From Burkholderia sp. BCC0506 (GTDB lineage Bacteria; Pseudomonadota; Gammaproteobacteria; Burkholderiales; Burkholderiaceae), in the NCBI RefSeq assembly GCF_902833145.1, contig NZ_CADFEN010000016.1, positions 91,034 to 155,033 of the forward strand: a DNA stretch of 64,000 nucleotides. Reading direction: 5' to 3'. Of this stretch, positions 20,856 to 31,348 are shown in pieces. A model generated the notes under the pieces. The model did no database searches, was not told the DNA's origin, and worked only from the letters and a program-made list of their open reading frames with translations. Position 1 is the first letter of the stretch. The number at the start of each line of letters is the position of its first letter. A program made the translations under genes and the position numbers.

Positions 20856-22046
20856 TTACAGCTTGCCGTAGCTGTGCAGCCCGGACAGGAACATGTTGAC
20901 GCCGAGGAACGCGAACGTCGTGACCAGCAGGCCGGTGAGCGCCCACCATGCGGCCACCGCGCCGCGCAGGCCCTTCATCAACCGCATGTGCAGCCAGGCC
21001 GCGTAATTCAGCCACACGATCAGCGCCCAGGTTTCCTTCGGGTCCCAGCTCCAGTAGCCGCCCCATGCCTCGGCCGCCCACAGCGCGCCGAGGATCGTCG
21101 CGATCGTGAAGAACGCGAAACCGACCGCGATCGACTTGTACATCACGTCGTCGAGCACGTCGAGCGTCGGCAGGCGATCGGCGAGGATTCCGCGTTCCTT
21201 CATCAGGTACGCGACCGACACCATCGCCGACAGCGCGAAGCTGCCGTAGCCGATGAAGTTCGCCGGCACGTGGATCTTCATCCACCAGCTTTGCAGCGCC
21301 GGCACGAGCGGCTGGATCTGCTGCGCATCGCGCGCGACCGAGTACCACATCAGGAACCCGACCGCCGCGCTGATGACCAGCAGCACGAACGCGCCGAGCG
21401 AACGCGTGCCGTAGTGGCCTTCGTAATACAGATAAAGCAGCGCGGTGATCAGGCTGAACAGGACGAACACCTCATAGAGGTTCGACACGGGGATATGCCC
21501 GACGTCCGCTCCGATCAGGTAGGACTCGTACCAGCGCACCATCAGCCCCGTGAAACCCATCAGCACCGCGACCCACGTGAGCTTCTGGCCGATCGCGGCG
21601 CCCGTTTCGGCGCGCGCGAGCAGGCCGATCCAGTAGAAGATCGTCGCGAGCACGAACAGCGCGCTCATCCACAGGATCGCCGACTGGCTCGACAGGAAGT
21701 ACTTGAGGAAGAACGCCGAATCGGCGCGGGCAAGATCGCCCTGGTAGATCTGGATCGACAGCAGCGACAGCACGGCGATCGACGCCATCATCAGCCGCGC
21801 GGGCTTCCAGCGCCAGCCGAGCGCGACGAGCGCCGGCACGGTGCCGATCATCACCGCCTTGTCGTAGTAATCCATGTGCGCGTTGTAGTGCACGAGCGCA
21901 TAGCCCGCGCCCGCCACCAGCGCCAGTGCGAACAGCCAGTCGAACACCGACAGGCGCGCGAGGAACGGACGGTCGTCGAACAGCGGCGACGATGCCGGCG
22001 CCGGGGCCGACGCCGTACGGGAAGAGGAAACTTGCGTGAGATCCAT
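20856..22046 (-). CDS. ccsA: Cytochrome c biogenesis protein CcsA/ResC (System II)
   Basis: A 396-residue polytopic membrane protein of the haem-handling family. The tryptophan-rich WWD signature reads WGGYWSWDPKETWALIVWL, flanked by His residues in loops (KIHVPANFIGYG, WLHMRLMKG). With CcsB it moves haem across the inner membrane and joins it to CxxCH apocytochromes. The ATG at 22046 lies four bases after the ccsB stop, indicating one operon. Confidence 0.94.
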   Translation of the reverse strand: MDLTQVSSSRTASAPAPASSPLFDDRPFLARLSVFDWLFALALVAGAGYALVHYNAHMDYYDKAVMIGTVPALVALGWRWKPARLMMASIAVLSLLSIQIYQGDLARADSAFFLKYFLSSQSAILWMSALFVLATIFYWIGLLARAETGAAIGQKLTWVAVLMGFTGLMVRWYESYLIGADVGHIPVSNLYEVFVLFSLITALLYLYYEGHYGTRSLGAFVLLVISAAVGFLMWYSVARDAQQIQPLVPALQSWWMKIHVPANFIGYGSFALSAMVSVAYLMKERGILADRLPTLDVLDDVMYKSIAVGFAFFTIATILGALWAAEAWGGYWSWDPKETWALIVWLNYAAWLHMRLMKGLRGAVAAWWALTGLLVTTFAFLGVNMFLSGLHSYGKL

Positions 22047-22050
22047 GATG

Positions 22051-24264
22051 TTACCGGGTGGAATTCTCGGAATCGGAACCGCCGCCGGCAGGCGGGCGGG
22101 CCGTCGACGCCGCACCGGCGGGCGCGGCATCGCGAGGTGCGGCGCGCAATGCGGCGCCGGCCGCGTCGCGCGTCTGCACGAATTCTTTCTCGAAATCGAA
22201 GGTCTTGCGGGCCGTGGACATTGCCATCACCACATCGACGCCCGAACCGGCGTCCTTCAGCCAGAACCAGAGTCGCCGCTCGCGCACGTAGAACATCGAG
22301 AAGATGCCGGCGACCAGCAGCAGGCTGCCAAGATACACCAGATTCTTGCCGGGTGCGCGCGTCAGCTGAAATACCGAAGCTTGCACCTGCTTGAAGGAGT
22401 CAAGCTGCAAGTAGACCGGCGATCCATACAAGAAGCTGTCGGATAGCGCGTTGATCGCGTTCTGCACGAAGCGGATCGTGTCGGTGCCCTGCTGCGCGGC
22501 CGGCTCGCCGGCACGCTCGCGCGCGATCTGCCAGACTTCCCACATCGAGCCCTCGAGCATCCGCAGCAGCAGGCTCGCGGCCTTCTCCTGCTCGCCCTTC
22601 GGCACCGAGCGGTCGATGAAGGTCGCCACCGCCTGGAAGCCGCCGACCGGCTGGCCGTCCGCGCCGCGGCCGACGCTGTCGTCGCTCGCCGCAAAAAGGG
22701 TCAGCACCTTCGACGCGCTGTCCTGCAGGCGGCCGCGCAGCGATGCGTCGCCCGGCAGCGAGCGCTGCGCGAAGCGCGCGGCGGCCTCGGTGCGCACGGC
22801 CGGATCCTCGAGCGCGGCGCGCAGGCGCATCCATTCGCCGATCGAGTCCTGACTGTCGGCCGGAATCCGCATGTAGCGGAACGGATCGTTCGGGCTCGCG
22901 CGCACGCCGGCGAGGAACACGCGCTCGCCGTTCATGTCGACGGGCAGCATGTAGTTGTTGAATTCGCGCGCCTGGCCGTCCTTGCCGCGGATCTTGTACT
23001 GCACCGACGGGCCGATGTTGTGGAGCTGCGTCGGCTTCGACGTCTTCGCGCCCGAGCCGAGCCGCTCGTCGAACACCTCCTTCAGCGAGCTCGTCGTCGC
23101 GACGCCGCGCACGTCCGGCTTGCCGTTCGCATCGGCCATGTTCTCGACGTTGATCGCGCGGAAATCGGAGAACTCGATCGTGTCGCCGTCGGCACCCGGG
23201 ACCTGCAGCGGCGCTGAACTGCCGATCGTGCCCTTCACGGGGACGGTCGCCGCATTGCTGCCGGTCATCGGATAGGCCGTCATCTGCATCTGCGAGCCGC
23301 CGTCCTGGAAGCTCGACTGGTAGATCGACACGCCCTTGTACGTGAACGGCTTGTTGACCTCGACCCGCGCCGGGATCTTCCGGCCGGTCTCGCGATCGAT
23401 CACGACGATGTCGCTCGCGAACAGCTTCGGCATGCCCGTCGTGTAGTAATCGACGATGAACTTGTCGAGCTGGATCGAGAACGGCAGATCCTGGATCAGC
23501 GAGCCGCTCGGCTGGTTCAGGATCGCGGTCGACACGAACTGGCCCTCCGGCACCCACGCGTAGCCGCGGAAGGTCGGGTTCGACGCGGACAGCCGATGGT
23601 CGGGCGAGATCTCGCTGATCGTCGCGCTCGTGTTGACCGGGCTCTTGCCGAACATCCACATCTGGAATTTGATCGGCAGGTTGCTGTCGAGCAAGCCGCC
23701 GATACAGATCACGACGATCGCGAGGTGCGCGGAGATATAGCCCCACTTGGTCATCGCGCCGCGCTTCGCGGAGATCAGCGTCGCGCCGTCGGTTTCACGC
23801 ACGACGTGCTTGTAGCCGGCCTTCGCGACGAACGTGGCGAGCGTCGCCGCGACGCTCGCACGCGTGCCGGACGCCGTGTATTCGGCCTTGTGGTGGAAGG
23901 CGCGCAGGCTGCCTTCGCGGACCTTGTCCTTCCAGCTCTTCGCGTCGGCGAGCATCTTCGGCGCGTTGCGGATCACGCACAGCGAGATCGACGCGACGAG
24001 GAAGATCAGGATCAGCATGAACCACCACGCGCTGTACACGTTGTACAGGCCGAGCGAGCGGAAGATGTCCGCCCAGAACGGCCCGAACTGGTTCACGTAG
24101 TTCGGATACGGATCGTCCTGGGTCAGGACCGTGCCGATGATGCTCGCAATGGACAGCACCACGAGCAACGCGATCGCGAAGCGCATCGAGCTCAGCAGCT
24201 CCACCGCACGTTTCGACGCACCCTGACTCGACTTCGACTGCAACCCCGACGTGGTAACGCTCAT
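22051..24264 (-). CDS. ccsB: Cytochrome c biogenesis protein CcsB/ResB (System II)
   Basis: A 737-residue membrane protein that forms the System II synthase with CcsA. Three N-terminal spans are visible (MRFAIALLVVLSIASIIGTV, WFMLILIFLVASISLCVI, AHLAIVVICIGGLLDS). A large periplasmic domain follows, then one C-terminal span (LVYLGSLLLVAGIFSMFY). The last 60 residues are an Ala/Pro-rich cytoplasmic tail. Long ResB proteins of this kind are usual in betaproteobacteria. First gene of the pair, downstream of a cytochrome c4 gene. Confidence 0.93.
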   Translation of the reverse strand: MSVTTSGLQSKSSQGASKRAVELLSSMRFAIALLVVLSIASIIGTVLTQDDPYPNYVNQFGPFWADIFRSLGLYNVYSAWWFMLILIFLVASISLCVIRNAPKMLADAKSWKDKVREGSLRAFHHKAEYTASGTRASVAATLATFVAKAGYKHVVRETDGATLISAKRGAMTKWGYISAHLAIVVICIGGLLDSNLPIKFQMWMFGKSPVNTSATISEISPDHRLSASNPTFRGYAWVPEGQFVSTAILNQPSGSLIQDLPFSIQLDKFIVDYYTTGMPKLFASDIVVIDRETGRKIPARVEVNKPFTYKGVSIYQSSFQDGGSQMQMTAYPMTGSNAATVPVKGTIGSSAPLQVPGADGDTIEFSDFRAINVENMADANGKPDVRGVATTSSLKEVFDERLGSGAKTSKPTQLHNIGPSVQYKIRGKDGQAREFNNYMLPVDMNGERVFLAGVRASPNDPFRYMRIPADSQDSIGEWMRLRAALEDPAVRTEAAARFAQRSLPGDASLRGRLQDSASKVLTLFAASDDSVGRGADGQPVGGFQAVATFIDRSVPKGEQEKAASLLLRMLEGSMWEVWQIARERAGEPAAQQGTDTIRFVQNAINALSDSFLYGSPVYLQLDSFKQVQASVFQLTRAPGKNLVYLGSLLLVAGIFSMFYVRERRLWFWLKDAGSGVDVVMAMSTARKTFDFEKEFVQTRDAAGAALRAAPRDAAPAGAASTARPPAGGGSDSENSTR

Positions 24265-24312
24265 TCAAACTCCGACTAAGGGGACCCAGCCCCACGCTCA
24301 CTATGTTCGCCG

Positions 24313-24331
24313 TGGGGGGCGCAGCCCCCCA
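24313..24331. repeat. Short GC-rich palindrome upstream of ccsB
   Basis: GGGGGGC, loop GCA, GCCCCCC with a closing T-A pair gives an eight-base perfect stem. It shares the GGGGCGCAGC core with the palindrome at 18254-18268. No T-run follows on either strand. It lies 49 bases before the ccsB start in a 219-base spacer. Confidence 0.45.
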
Positions 24332-24377
24332 TCGCCTGCAAGCCTTTCCATCCCGGCTCGGCCCGGCGAGTGCCGAC

Positions 24378-24423
24378 AAAAAAGAAGGGCGAGGCAACCG
24401 CAACGGCGCGGCGCCCCACCCTT
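24378..24423 (-). terminator. Terminator of the cytochrome c4 gene
   Basis: On the minus strand AAGGGTGGGGC pairs with GCCTCGCCCTT (two wobble pairs) and is followed by CTTTTTTG. It separates the cytochrome gene from ccsBA. Confidence 0.75.
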
Positions 24424-24483
24424 TTCTTGTTCTGACGCCGGCCGCCCTTCGGGCGCCCGGTCATGCCATTCGCGGCCGACCGC

Positions 24484-25143
24484 TCAGCGCAGGCCCGCGA
24501 TGTAATCCGCGACGGCCTTGATCTCGGTATCCGACAGCCGCGACGCGATCTGATGCATCGCCTCGTTGTTGTTGCGCGCGCCGGCACCCTGCTGGAACGC
24601 GGTCAACTGCGCGACCGTGTAATCGGCCCACTGCCCCGACAGACGCGGGTACTGGACCGGGATCCCCTGCCCCGTCGGCCCGTGGCAGCTCGCGCAGGCC
24701 GGTACGCCCTTTTCCGCGATGCCGCCGCGATAGATCTTCTGGCCGACCGGCACGGTCGCCGCATCGCGTGCGGTACCGAGCTTCGTCGTCTGCGACCCGT
24801 AGTACGCGGCGACGTTGCGCATGTCGTCCGCGCTCAACGCGCTCGCGAATCCGACCATCACCGCGTTGTTACGCACCGGCCCCTTCGCGCCCGGCTGCGT
24901 CTTGAAGTCGTTCAACTGCTTGACCAGATATTCGGGATGCTGGCCGGCGAGCTTCGGGAAACTGCCCGACGCGCTATTGCCGTCGGCGCCGTGACACGAC
25001 GCGCAGACCTGCCCGGCAATCGCCTTGCCGCGGTCCAGATCCGGCTTGGCCGCATCTGCCGCGTTTGCCTCCGCTACGAAACCTACGAACCCTGCTGCAA
25101 CCTGAAGCACCATCAGAGACTTGCACAGTCGATTCATTCGCAC
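24484..25143 (-). CDS. Dihaem cytochrome c4
   Basis: A 219-residue periplasmic electron carrier. A signal peptide ends near ANAAD. Two haem sites are present: CASCH at Cys47-His51 and CASCH at Cys150-His154. Each half has its own Met-ligand region (NNAVMVGFASAL; NNNEAMHQIASRL), as in cytochromes c4 that feed cbb3-type or other terminal oxidases. It lies just upstream of the ccsBA genes, which would attach its haems. Confidence 0.92.
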   Translation of the reverse strand: MRMNRLCKSLMVLQVAAGFVGFVAEANAADAAKPDLDRGKAIAGQVCASCHGADGNSASGSFPKLAGQHPEYLVKQLNDFKTQPGAKGPVRNNAVMVGFASALSADDMRNVAAYYGSQTTKLGTARDAATVPVGQKIYRGGIAEKGVPACASCHGPTGQGIPVQYPRLSGQWADYTVAQLTAFQQGAGARNNNEAMHQIASRLSDTEIKAVADYIAGLR

Positions 25144-25260
25144 ACCCTGTTTCGTCTTGTGGGAATTTGAGGTTCTGCAAAAAACGACGGCGTCCAGTCT
25201 ACCGCAGAAGCCACATAAAAGCGCGAGGCAGGCGCCCGGTGGCCTTCGGTAAAACCGTCG

Positions 25261-25272
25261 TATTGTACAATA
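25261..25272. promoter_or_regulatory. AT-rich palindrome in the cytochrome c4 / engB divergent spacer
   Basis: TATTGTACAATA is a perfect 12-base palindrome. It contains TACAAT, a possible -10 for engB, and its mirror for the divergent cytochrome gene. No convincing -35 is seen on either side. The rest of the 208-base spacer shows nothing clear. Confidence 0.35.
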
Positions 25273-25351
25273 TCGTGCTGAAAGCTCCCGCGCCTATCGG
25301 GGCTACCCCGCCTCCACCAAGCGGCTCGCGCCGCCCGTCCTTCCGGTTCCC

Positions 25352-26011
25352 ATGGCCTTTCTGCTCCATCAAGCCCGCTTCTACACGACCGTCAACCATC
25401 TGCGCGACCTGCCGCCGACGGTCCAGCCGGAAATCGCGTTCGCGGGCCGCTCGAATGCCGGCAAGTCGACGGCGATCAACGTGCTGTGCAACCAGAAGCG
25501 GCTGGCCTTCGCGTCGAAGACGCCCGGCCGCACGCAGCATATCAACTACTTCTCCGTCGGCCCGGCCGCCGAGCCCGTCGCGAACCTCGTCGACCTGCCC
25601 GGCTACGGCTACGCGGAAGTGCCCGGTGCCGCGAAGGCGCACTGGGAAATGCTGCTGTCGTCCTATCTCGCGACGCGCTCGCAGCTCTGCGGCCTGATCC
25701 TGATGATGGACTCGCGCCGTCCGCTGACCGATCTCGATCGACGGATGATCGAGTGGTTCGCGCCGACCGGCAAGCCGATCCACACGCTGCTGACCAAGTG
25801 CGACAAATTGACGCGCCAGGAAAGCATCAACGCGCTGCGGACCACGCAAAAGGGGCTCGATGCGTATCGCGACCAGGGCGTCCAGGGCAAGCTGACCGTC
25901 CAGCTGTTCTCCGCACTGAAGCGCACGGGGCTCGACGAAGCGCACGAGCTGATCGAGAGCTGGGTGCGGCCGTCTGCCGCCGACGAAAAAAACGCGCCTG
26001 TAGCACAATGA
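25352..26011 (+). CDS. engB: Ribosome biogenesis GTPase EngB/YsxC
   Basis: A 219-residue essential GTPase acting in large-subunit assembly. G1 is GRSNAGKST (residues 32-40), G2 lies around [11 protein letters not shown]3 is [11 protein letters not shown]4 is TKCDKL and G5 is SALKRTG. Length and order match the family. Divergent from cytochrome c4. The hairpin downstream (26084-26104) has its T-run on the opposite strand, so engB has no obvious terminator before hemB. Confidence 0.95.
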   Translation: MAFLLHQARFYTTVNHLRDLPPTVQPEIAFAGRSNAGKSTAINVLCNQKRLAFASKTPGRTQHINYFSVGPAAEPVANLVDLPGYGYAEVPGAAKAHWEMLLSSYLATRSQLCGLILMMDSRRPLTDLDRRMIEWFAPTGKPIHTLLTKCDKLTRQESINALRTTQKGLDAYRDQGVQGKLTVQLFSALKRTGLDEAHELIESWVRPSAADEKNAPVAQ

Positions 26012-26076
26012 TCGGGCAACGCGCGGCCGGGCTCGGCGGCGCGCACCTGACGGCGCCTGCGGATTCGGCCGGCTCA

Positions 26077-26104
26077 TAAAAAAACCCGCCGTTTAACGGC
26101 GGGT
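26077..26104 (-). terminator. Intrinsic terminator of the candidate small RNA
   Basis: The perfect stem ACCCGCCGTT / AACGGCGGGT is followed by TTTTTTT only on the minus strand; the plus strand continues CAAACAGCC with no T-run. It therefore ends minus-strand transcription between two plus-strand genes. Confidence 0.8.
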
Positions 26105-26182
26105 CAAACAGCCTAATCGAAAAACGACAGGCACCCGCTCAGGGAGGAGAAGCGGGGAGCTGCACGCAACGCGTGCCGCTCG
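26077..26182 (-). ncRNA. Candidate small RNA with an anti-Shine-Dalgarno loop
   Basis: Transcribed against both flanking genes. A -10-like TATGAT (26194-26189) would start RNA near 26182; no clear -35 is seen. The RNA then folds as stem 1 (GAGC-GCACGC with GCGTGC-GCTC, 26181-26157) directly followed by stem 2 (CCCGCT with AGCGGG, 26156-26134), whose 11-base loop TCTCCTCCCTG contains CUCCUCCC, complementary to Shine-Dalgarno sequences. A 29-base T-rich single strand follows, then an intrinsic terminator (26104-26084, stem ACCCGCCGTT/AACGGCGGGT) with seven T. The layout is that of a trans-acting sRNA. Not tied to a named family. Confidence 0.6.
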
Positions 26183-26231
26183 ATCGCTATCATATACCAA
26201 CGATCTCGAAAATGACCTAAGGGTTCCGTAA

Positions 26232-27263
<1,032 letters not shown>

Positions 27264-27283
27264 TCGCGCCGCCAAGCGCCAGC

Positions 27284-27322
27284 AAAAACGGCGGCACACC
27301 TCGGTGTGCCGCCGTTTTTTTG
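27284..27322. terminator. Bidirectional terminator between hemB and dsbD
   Basis: ACGGCGGCACACC and GGTGTGCCGCCGT form a 13-base perfect stem with a two-base loop, an A-run to the left and seven T to the right. Serves the convergent hemB and dsbD. Confidence 0.92.
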
Positions 27323-27391
27323 TTTACCGTCGATCGACTCAATCAACCGGCCCGCCTTCTCCGTTCGCCGGTTCGCGCCGGCGGCCCACCG

Positions 27392-29239
27392 TCATACCGT
27401 CGGAACGGCCGCCCGGTCGAGGCTGCGCAGGAACGTGTCGGCCGCCTGATAGCCGACCACGCGGCCGATCTCGTTGCCGTTGCGATCGAAGAAGATGATG
27501 CCGGGCGGCCCGAACAGGTTGAAGCGCTTGAGCAGCGCCTGATCGTCCGCGTTGTTCGCGGTGACGTCCGCACGCACGAGGTGAAGCTGCGCGAGCCGCG
27601 CCTGCACACGCGCGTCGGTGAACGTCAGATGCTCCATCTCCTTGCAGCTCACGCACCAGTCGGCGTAGAAGTCGAGCATCACGGGCCGGCCCGACGTCTT
27701 CAGCAGCGCGTCGAGTTCGCCGCTGGAGCGCACCGCGGCGAACGCGGGGCCTTCCTGCGCGGCAGCCGCGCCGGCCGTCGCCGCACCGCCGGACGCGGCC
27801 GTACGCGCGGCCAGCACGGCGAGCGGCTTGACGGGATCGGTCGAGCCCGCAGCCAGGCCCACGAGCAGCGTCGCGGCCCAGATCGCGAGCGCGGCGCCCA
27901 CGCCGCGGCCCAGGCGACGCCAGATCGACGCAGCGCCGGCATGCGGCGTGAACAGGCCGAGCGCCGCGGCCGCGATCAGCAGCCACAACGCCGCGAGCAC
28001 CATCTTCAGCGCGCCCGCCAGCACCGGCCACACGATCCACAGCGCGGCCGCGAGCAACACGATGCCGAAGAACACCTTCACGCCGTCCATCCACGCGCCC
28101 GCGCGCGGCAGCACCGTCCCGGCCCCGACCCCGACGACCAGCAGCGGCACGCCGAGCCCGAGCCCCATCGCGAACAGCGCCGCGCCGCCGAGCAACGCAT
28201 TACCGGTGTGCGCGATGAAAGCGAGCACGGCGAACAGCGGCGCGGTCATGCACGCGCCGACGACCAGCGCCGACAACGCGCCCATCGCCGCAACCGCGAC
28301 GAAGTGGCCGCCCTGGCGCGCGCCCGATGCCGCGGCCGCGCCGTTCTGCCAGCGCTCCGGCAATGCGATGTCCCTGCCCGAGATCAACGACACCGCGAAC
28401 GCGGTCAACAGCACGCCGAACGCGCCGAGCACCCACGGGTTCTGCAACCATGCGCCGAGGCTCTGGCCGACCAGCGCTGCGGCAATGCCGAGCACCGTGT
28501 AGACCAGCGCCATGCCGACCACGTAGGTCAGCGACAGCGCGAAGCCGCGTGCATGCGTCGCGCGCGTGCCTTGGCCGATGATGATCGCGGACACGATCGG
28601 AATCATCGGGTACGAACAGGGCAGCAGGCTCAGCACGACGCCCGCGACGAAATAGAGCGCGACGATCGTGAAGAAGCCATGACCTTCGAGCAGCGACTGC
28701 GCGAAATCGGCGCTCGTGACCTTGTCGAACCAGCTGCCCGCGGCAGCCGTGTCGCCGGACGACGATGCAGCGCCGAGCGCGGCGCCGTCGACCTTCATCA
28801 CGTGCTCGGCGGGCGGATAACAGATCCCTTCGTCCGCACATCCCTGGGACGTCACCGCGAGTTCGAACGGCCCGGCCGCCTGCTTCACCGGCACGTGGAC
28901 GACGACTTCATCGCGATACGTTTCGACGTTCTTCTGGAACGTCTGGTCGAACTTCACGTGGCCGGCCGGGAATTGCGGCTCGCCAAGCGTCGCCTGGCCG
29001 CTCTTCACCGCGAACGCGAACCGCTCGCGATACATGTAATAGCCGTTGGCGATCTTGAAGCGGACGTCCACCTGCCCCGGCGATTCGCTCGCGCTGAACT
29101 TGAACGCGACCGACGGATCGAGGAAATCGTCGGCCGCGCGCGCGACGGACAGGCCGCCCAGCACGAGCACCAACGACAACAGGGCCGCAAGAAACCGCAG
29201 CGCGCGCACGCGCACCGAAAGCGCCATACCGTTAAACAT
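27392..29239 (-). CDS. dsbD: Thiol:disulfide interchange protein DsbD
   Basis: A 615-residue membrane reductase that carries electrons from cytoplasmic thioredoxin to periplasmic partners (DsbC, cytochrome c maturation). A signal peptide ends near residue 36. The N-terminal alpha domain has Cys134 and Cys140 (GCADEGICYPP). The membrane beta domain of about eight spans has Cys208 (LPCSYPMIP) and Cys330 (GACMTAP). The C-terminal thioredoxin-like gamma domain has Cys529-Cys532 (DWCVSCKEM). All three redox pairs are intact. Its ATG overlaps the cutA end by eight bases; an ATG at 29227 would avoid this. Neither has a clear ribosome site. Confidence 0.95.
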   Translation of the reverse strand: MFNGMALSVRVRALRFLAALLSLVLVLGGLSVARAADDFLDPSVAFKFSASESPGQVDVRFKIANGYYMYRERFAFAVKSGQATLGEPQFPAGHVKFDQTFQKNVETYRDEVVVHVPVKQAAGPFELAVTSQGCADEGICYPPAEHVMKVDGAALGAASSSGDTAAAGSWFDKVTSADFAQSLLEGHGFFTIVALYFVAGVVLSLLPCSYPMIPIVSAIIIGQGTRATHARGFALSLTYVVGMALVYTVLGIAAALVGQSLGAWLQNPWVLGAFGVLLTAFAVSLISGRDIALPERWQNGAAAASGARQGGHFVAVAAMGALSALVVGACMTAPLFAVLAFIAHTGNALLGGAALFAMGLGLGVPLLVVGVGAGTVLPRAGAWMDGVKVFFGIVLLAAALWIVWPVLAGALKMVLAALWLLIAAAALGLFTPHAGAASIWRRLGRGVGAALAIWAATLLVGLAAGSTDPVKPLAVLAARTAASGGAATAGAAAAQEGPAFAAVRSSGELDALLKTSGRPVMLDFYADWCVSCKEMEHLTFTDARVQARLAQLHLVRADVTANNADDQALLKRFNLFGPPGIIFFDRNGNEIGRVVGYQAADTFLRSLDRAAVPTV

Positions 29240-29558
29240 GAAATAGACGTTGAGTTTCGCCGGTCACCCACTGGCCATACGCGGCCGAGGCCGTCGTCTG
29301 CCACGAAACGATTTCGGGTGTCTCGTAAGGATGATGCGCGGCAATAAATCGCTCCAGTTCGAGCGCCCGCACGGGGCTCGTCTTGAACAGCAACTGGATC
29401 TCGTCGGCCGTTTCGACCTTGCCCTGCCAGTGATAGCGCGACTTGATCGTGCCGAGCTCGGACACGCATGCAGCGAGCCGCGCGTCGAGCGCGCCGTCGG
29501 CAAGCGCCGCCGCCGTCGCCGCATCGGGGACTGTCGTCAGCATCAGCACCACTATCAT
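29232..29558 (-). CDS. cutA: Divalent-cation tolerance protein CutA
   Basis: A 108-residue CutA1, a small trimeric ferredoxin-like protein found near dsbD in many proteobacteria. The family blocks are MLTTVPDAATAAALADGALD, LAACVSELGTIKSRYHWQGK and HPYETPEIV. Its biochemical role is uncertain, although it binds copper in vitro in E. coli. GGAGGGCGCG precedes the ATG. It is translated just ahead of, and overlaps, dsbD. Confidence 0.93.
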   Translation of the reverse strand: MIVVLMLTTVPDAATAAALADGALDARLAACVSELGTIKSRYHWQGKVETADEIQLLFKTSPVRALELERFIAAHHPYETPEIVSWQTTASAAYGQWVTGETQRLFHV

Positions 29559-29707
29559 TCGCGCCCTCCTAACCGTTCTACCGGCTCCTGCCGGCGCCGG
29601 TTACCCGTTCAGGGACCGCGCCGGTTGCCCCGTATCGTAGCGCAGCGCGCGCGACACTGCCGGCACCGGCCTGCGACAATCGATCGCAGCCTGCCTGCAT
29701 CTCGAAA

Positions 29708-29742
29708 ACAAAAAGGGCCAAGCAATCGCTCGGCCCCTTTCA
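29708..29742 (-). terminator. Terminator of the alpha operon after rplQ
   Basis: On the minus strand GGGGCCGAGC and GCTTGGCCC pair across AATC, with one mismatch, then CCTTTTTG. It lies 22 bases past the rplQ stop. Confidence 0.85.
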
Positions 29743-29764
29743 GATACTGCTGCGTACCGGAAGC

Positions 29765-30160
29765 TTACTCAGCTTCTTGCACGTTTTCCGTTTCGTCGAC
29801 TTCCGGACGGTCGAGCAGCTCGACCAGTGCCATCGGTGCGTTGTCGCCGACGCGGAAGCCGAACTTCAGCACGCGCAGGTAGCCGCCCGGACGGTTCGCG
29901 AAACGCGGACCGAGCACGTCGAACAGCTTCGCGACCGAGTCACGATCGCGCAGGCGGTTGAACGCGAGGCGACGGTTTGCCAGCGACGGCTTCTTGCCGA
30001 GCGTGATCAGCGGCTCGACGACCTTACGGAGTTCCTTCGCCTTCGGCAGCGTCGTCTTGATGACTTCGTGCTCGATCAGCGAGTTGGACATGTTACGGAG
30101 CATAGCCAGACGGTGGCTGCTCGTGCGGTTCAGTTTCCGCAGACCATGACGATGGCGCAT
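29765..30160 (-). CDS. rplQ: 50S ribosomal protein L17
   Basis: A 131-residue L17 with the conserved start [17 protein letters not shown] and the central [13 protein letters not shown]. It is the last alpha-operon gene, but is separated from rpoA by 139 bases that hold a strong terminator-like hairpin (30233-30275), so its expression may be reduced or separately driven. An acidic tail ([12 protein letters not shown]) extends beyond the E. coli protein. Confidence 0.97.
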   Translation of the reverse strand: MRHRHGLRKLNRTSSHRLAMLRNMSNSLIEHEVIKTTLPKAKELRKVVEPLITLGKKPSLANRRLAFNRLRDRDSVAKLFDVLGPRFANRPGGYLRVLKFGFRVGDNAPMALVELLDRPEVDETENVQEAE

Positions 30161-30232
30161 TTCAGTTTCCTTGATTCAAAGTTTTGATCCAGCTCTTCTA
30201 TCGCACCTCGGAGGGTGCACGGGCCGGTAGCG

Positions 30233-30275
30233 AAAAAAAAGCAAGATGCGGATTTTAAAGGAAAATCCGCATCTT
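30233..30275 (-). terminator. Strong terminator-like hairpin inside the alpha operon, rpoA/rplQ junction
   Basis: On the minus strand AAGATGCGGATTTT pairs perfectly with AAAATCCGCATCTT across a five-base loop (14 pairs), followed by GC and eight T. It has all features of an intrinsic terminator but lies between two operon genes. Confidence 0.8.
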
Positions 30276-30299
30276 TGCCAACTACAGCAACAACCGGGC

Positions 30300-31277
30300 T
30301 TACTTGTCGAGACCAGCCGGCGGCCAGTTCTCGAGCTTCATGCCCAGCGTGAGACCGCGCGAAGCGAGCACTTCCTTGATCTCGTTGAGCGACTTGCGAC
30401 CGAGGTTCGGCGTCTTCAGCAGCTCGTTTTCCGTGCGCTGGATCAGATCGCCGATGTAGTAGATGTTCTCGGCCTTCAGGCAGTTCGCCGAACGAACCGT
30501 CAGTTCGAGATCGTCCACCGGACGCAGCAGGATCGGGTCGATCTGCGGTGCACGCGACGGCGCTTCGGCTGCCGTTTCCGTGCCTTCCAGCGCCGCGAAC
30601 ACGGACAGCTGGTCGACCAGGATGCGGGCCGACTGGCGGATCGCTTCTTCCGGCGTGATCACGCCGCTCGTCTCGATGTTCATCACGAGCTTGTCGAGGT
30701 CGGTACGCTGCTCGACCCGTGCGCTTTCGACTGCGTAGCTCACGCGGCGAACCGGCGAGAACGATGCGTCGAGCACGATGCGGCCGATGATCTTGGCCGT
30801 GTCTTCGCCATAGCGACGGACGTTGCCCGGAACATAGCCGCGACCCTTTTCGATCTTGATCTGGACGTCGAGCTTGCCGCCCTTCGACAGATGCGCGATC
30901 ACGTGATTCGGGTTGATGACTTCGCAATCGTGAGCCAGCTCGATATCGCCGGCCGTCACGACGCCTTCACCTTCCTTGCGCAGCGTAACCGTCACTTCGT
31001 CACGGTTATGCAGCTTGAACACCACGCCCTTCAGGTTCAGCAGCAGGTTGACGACGTCTTCCTGCACGCCATCCAGCGTCGAGTACTCGTGCACCACGCC
31101 CGCGATCGTGACTTCGGTCGGCGCGTAGCCCACCATCGACGACAGCAGCACGCGGCGAAGCGCATTGCCCAAGGTGTGGCCGTAACCGCGTTCGAACGGT
31201 TCCATGACCACCCTCGCGTGGTTCTCGCCCAGCGATTCCACGGCGATGATCTTGGGTTTCAGCAAACTGGTTTGCAT
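30300..31277 (-). CDS. rpoA: RNA polymerase alpha subunit
   Basis: A 325-residue alpha subunit. The N-terminal dimerisation domain shows [20 protein letters not shown]. The flexible linker is followed by the C-terminal DNA- and activator-binding domain ([37 protein letters not shown]), with the Arg of TVRSANC at the position of E. coli Arg265. Lies between rpsD and rplQ. Confidence 0.98.
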
Positions 31278-31348
31278 GGGCTTTCCTTTTCAATACCCTC
31301 GGCTCGTTACACCGATAAGGCTGACCGGTAACAACCAGAAAATAAACA

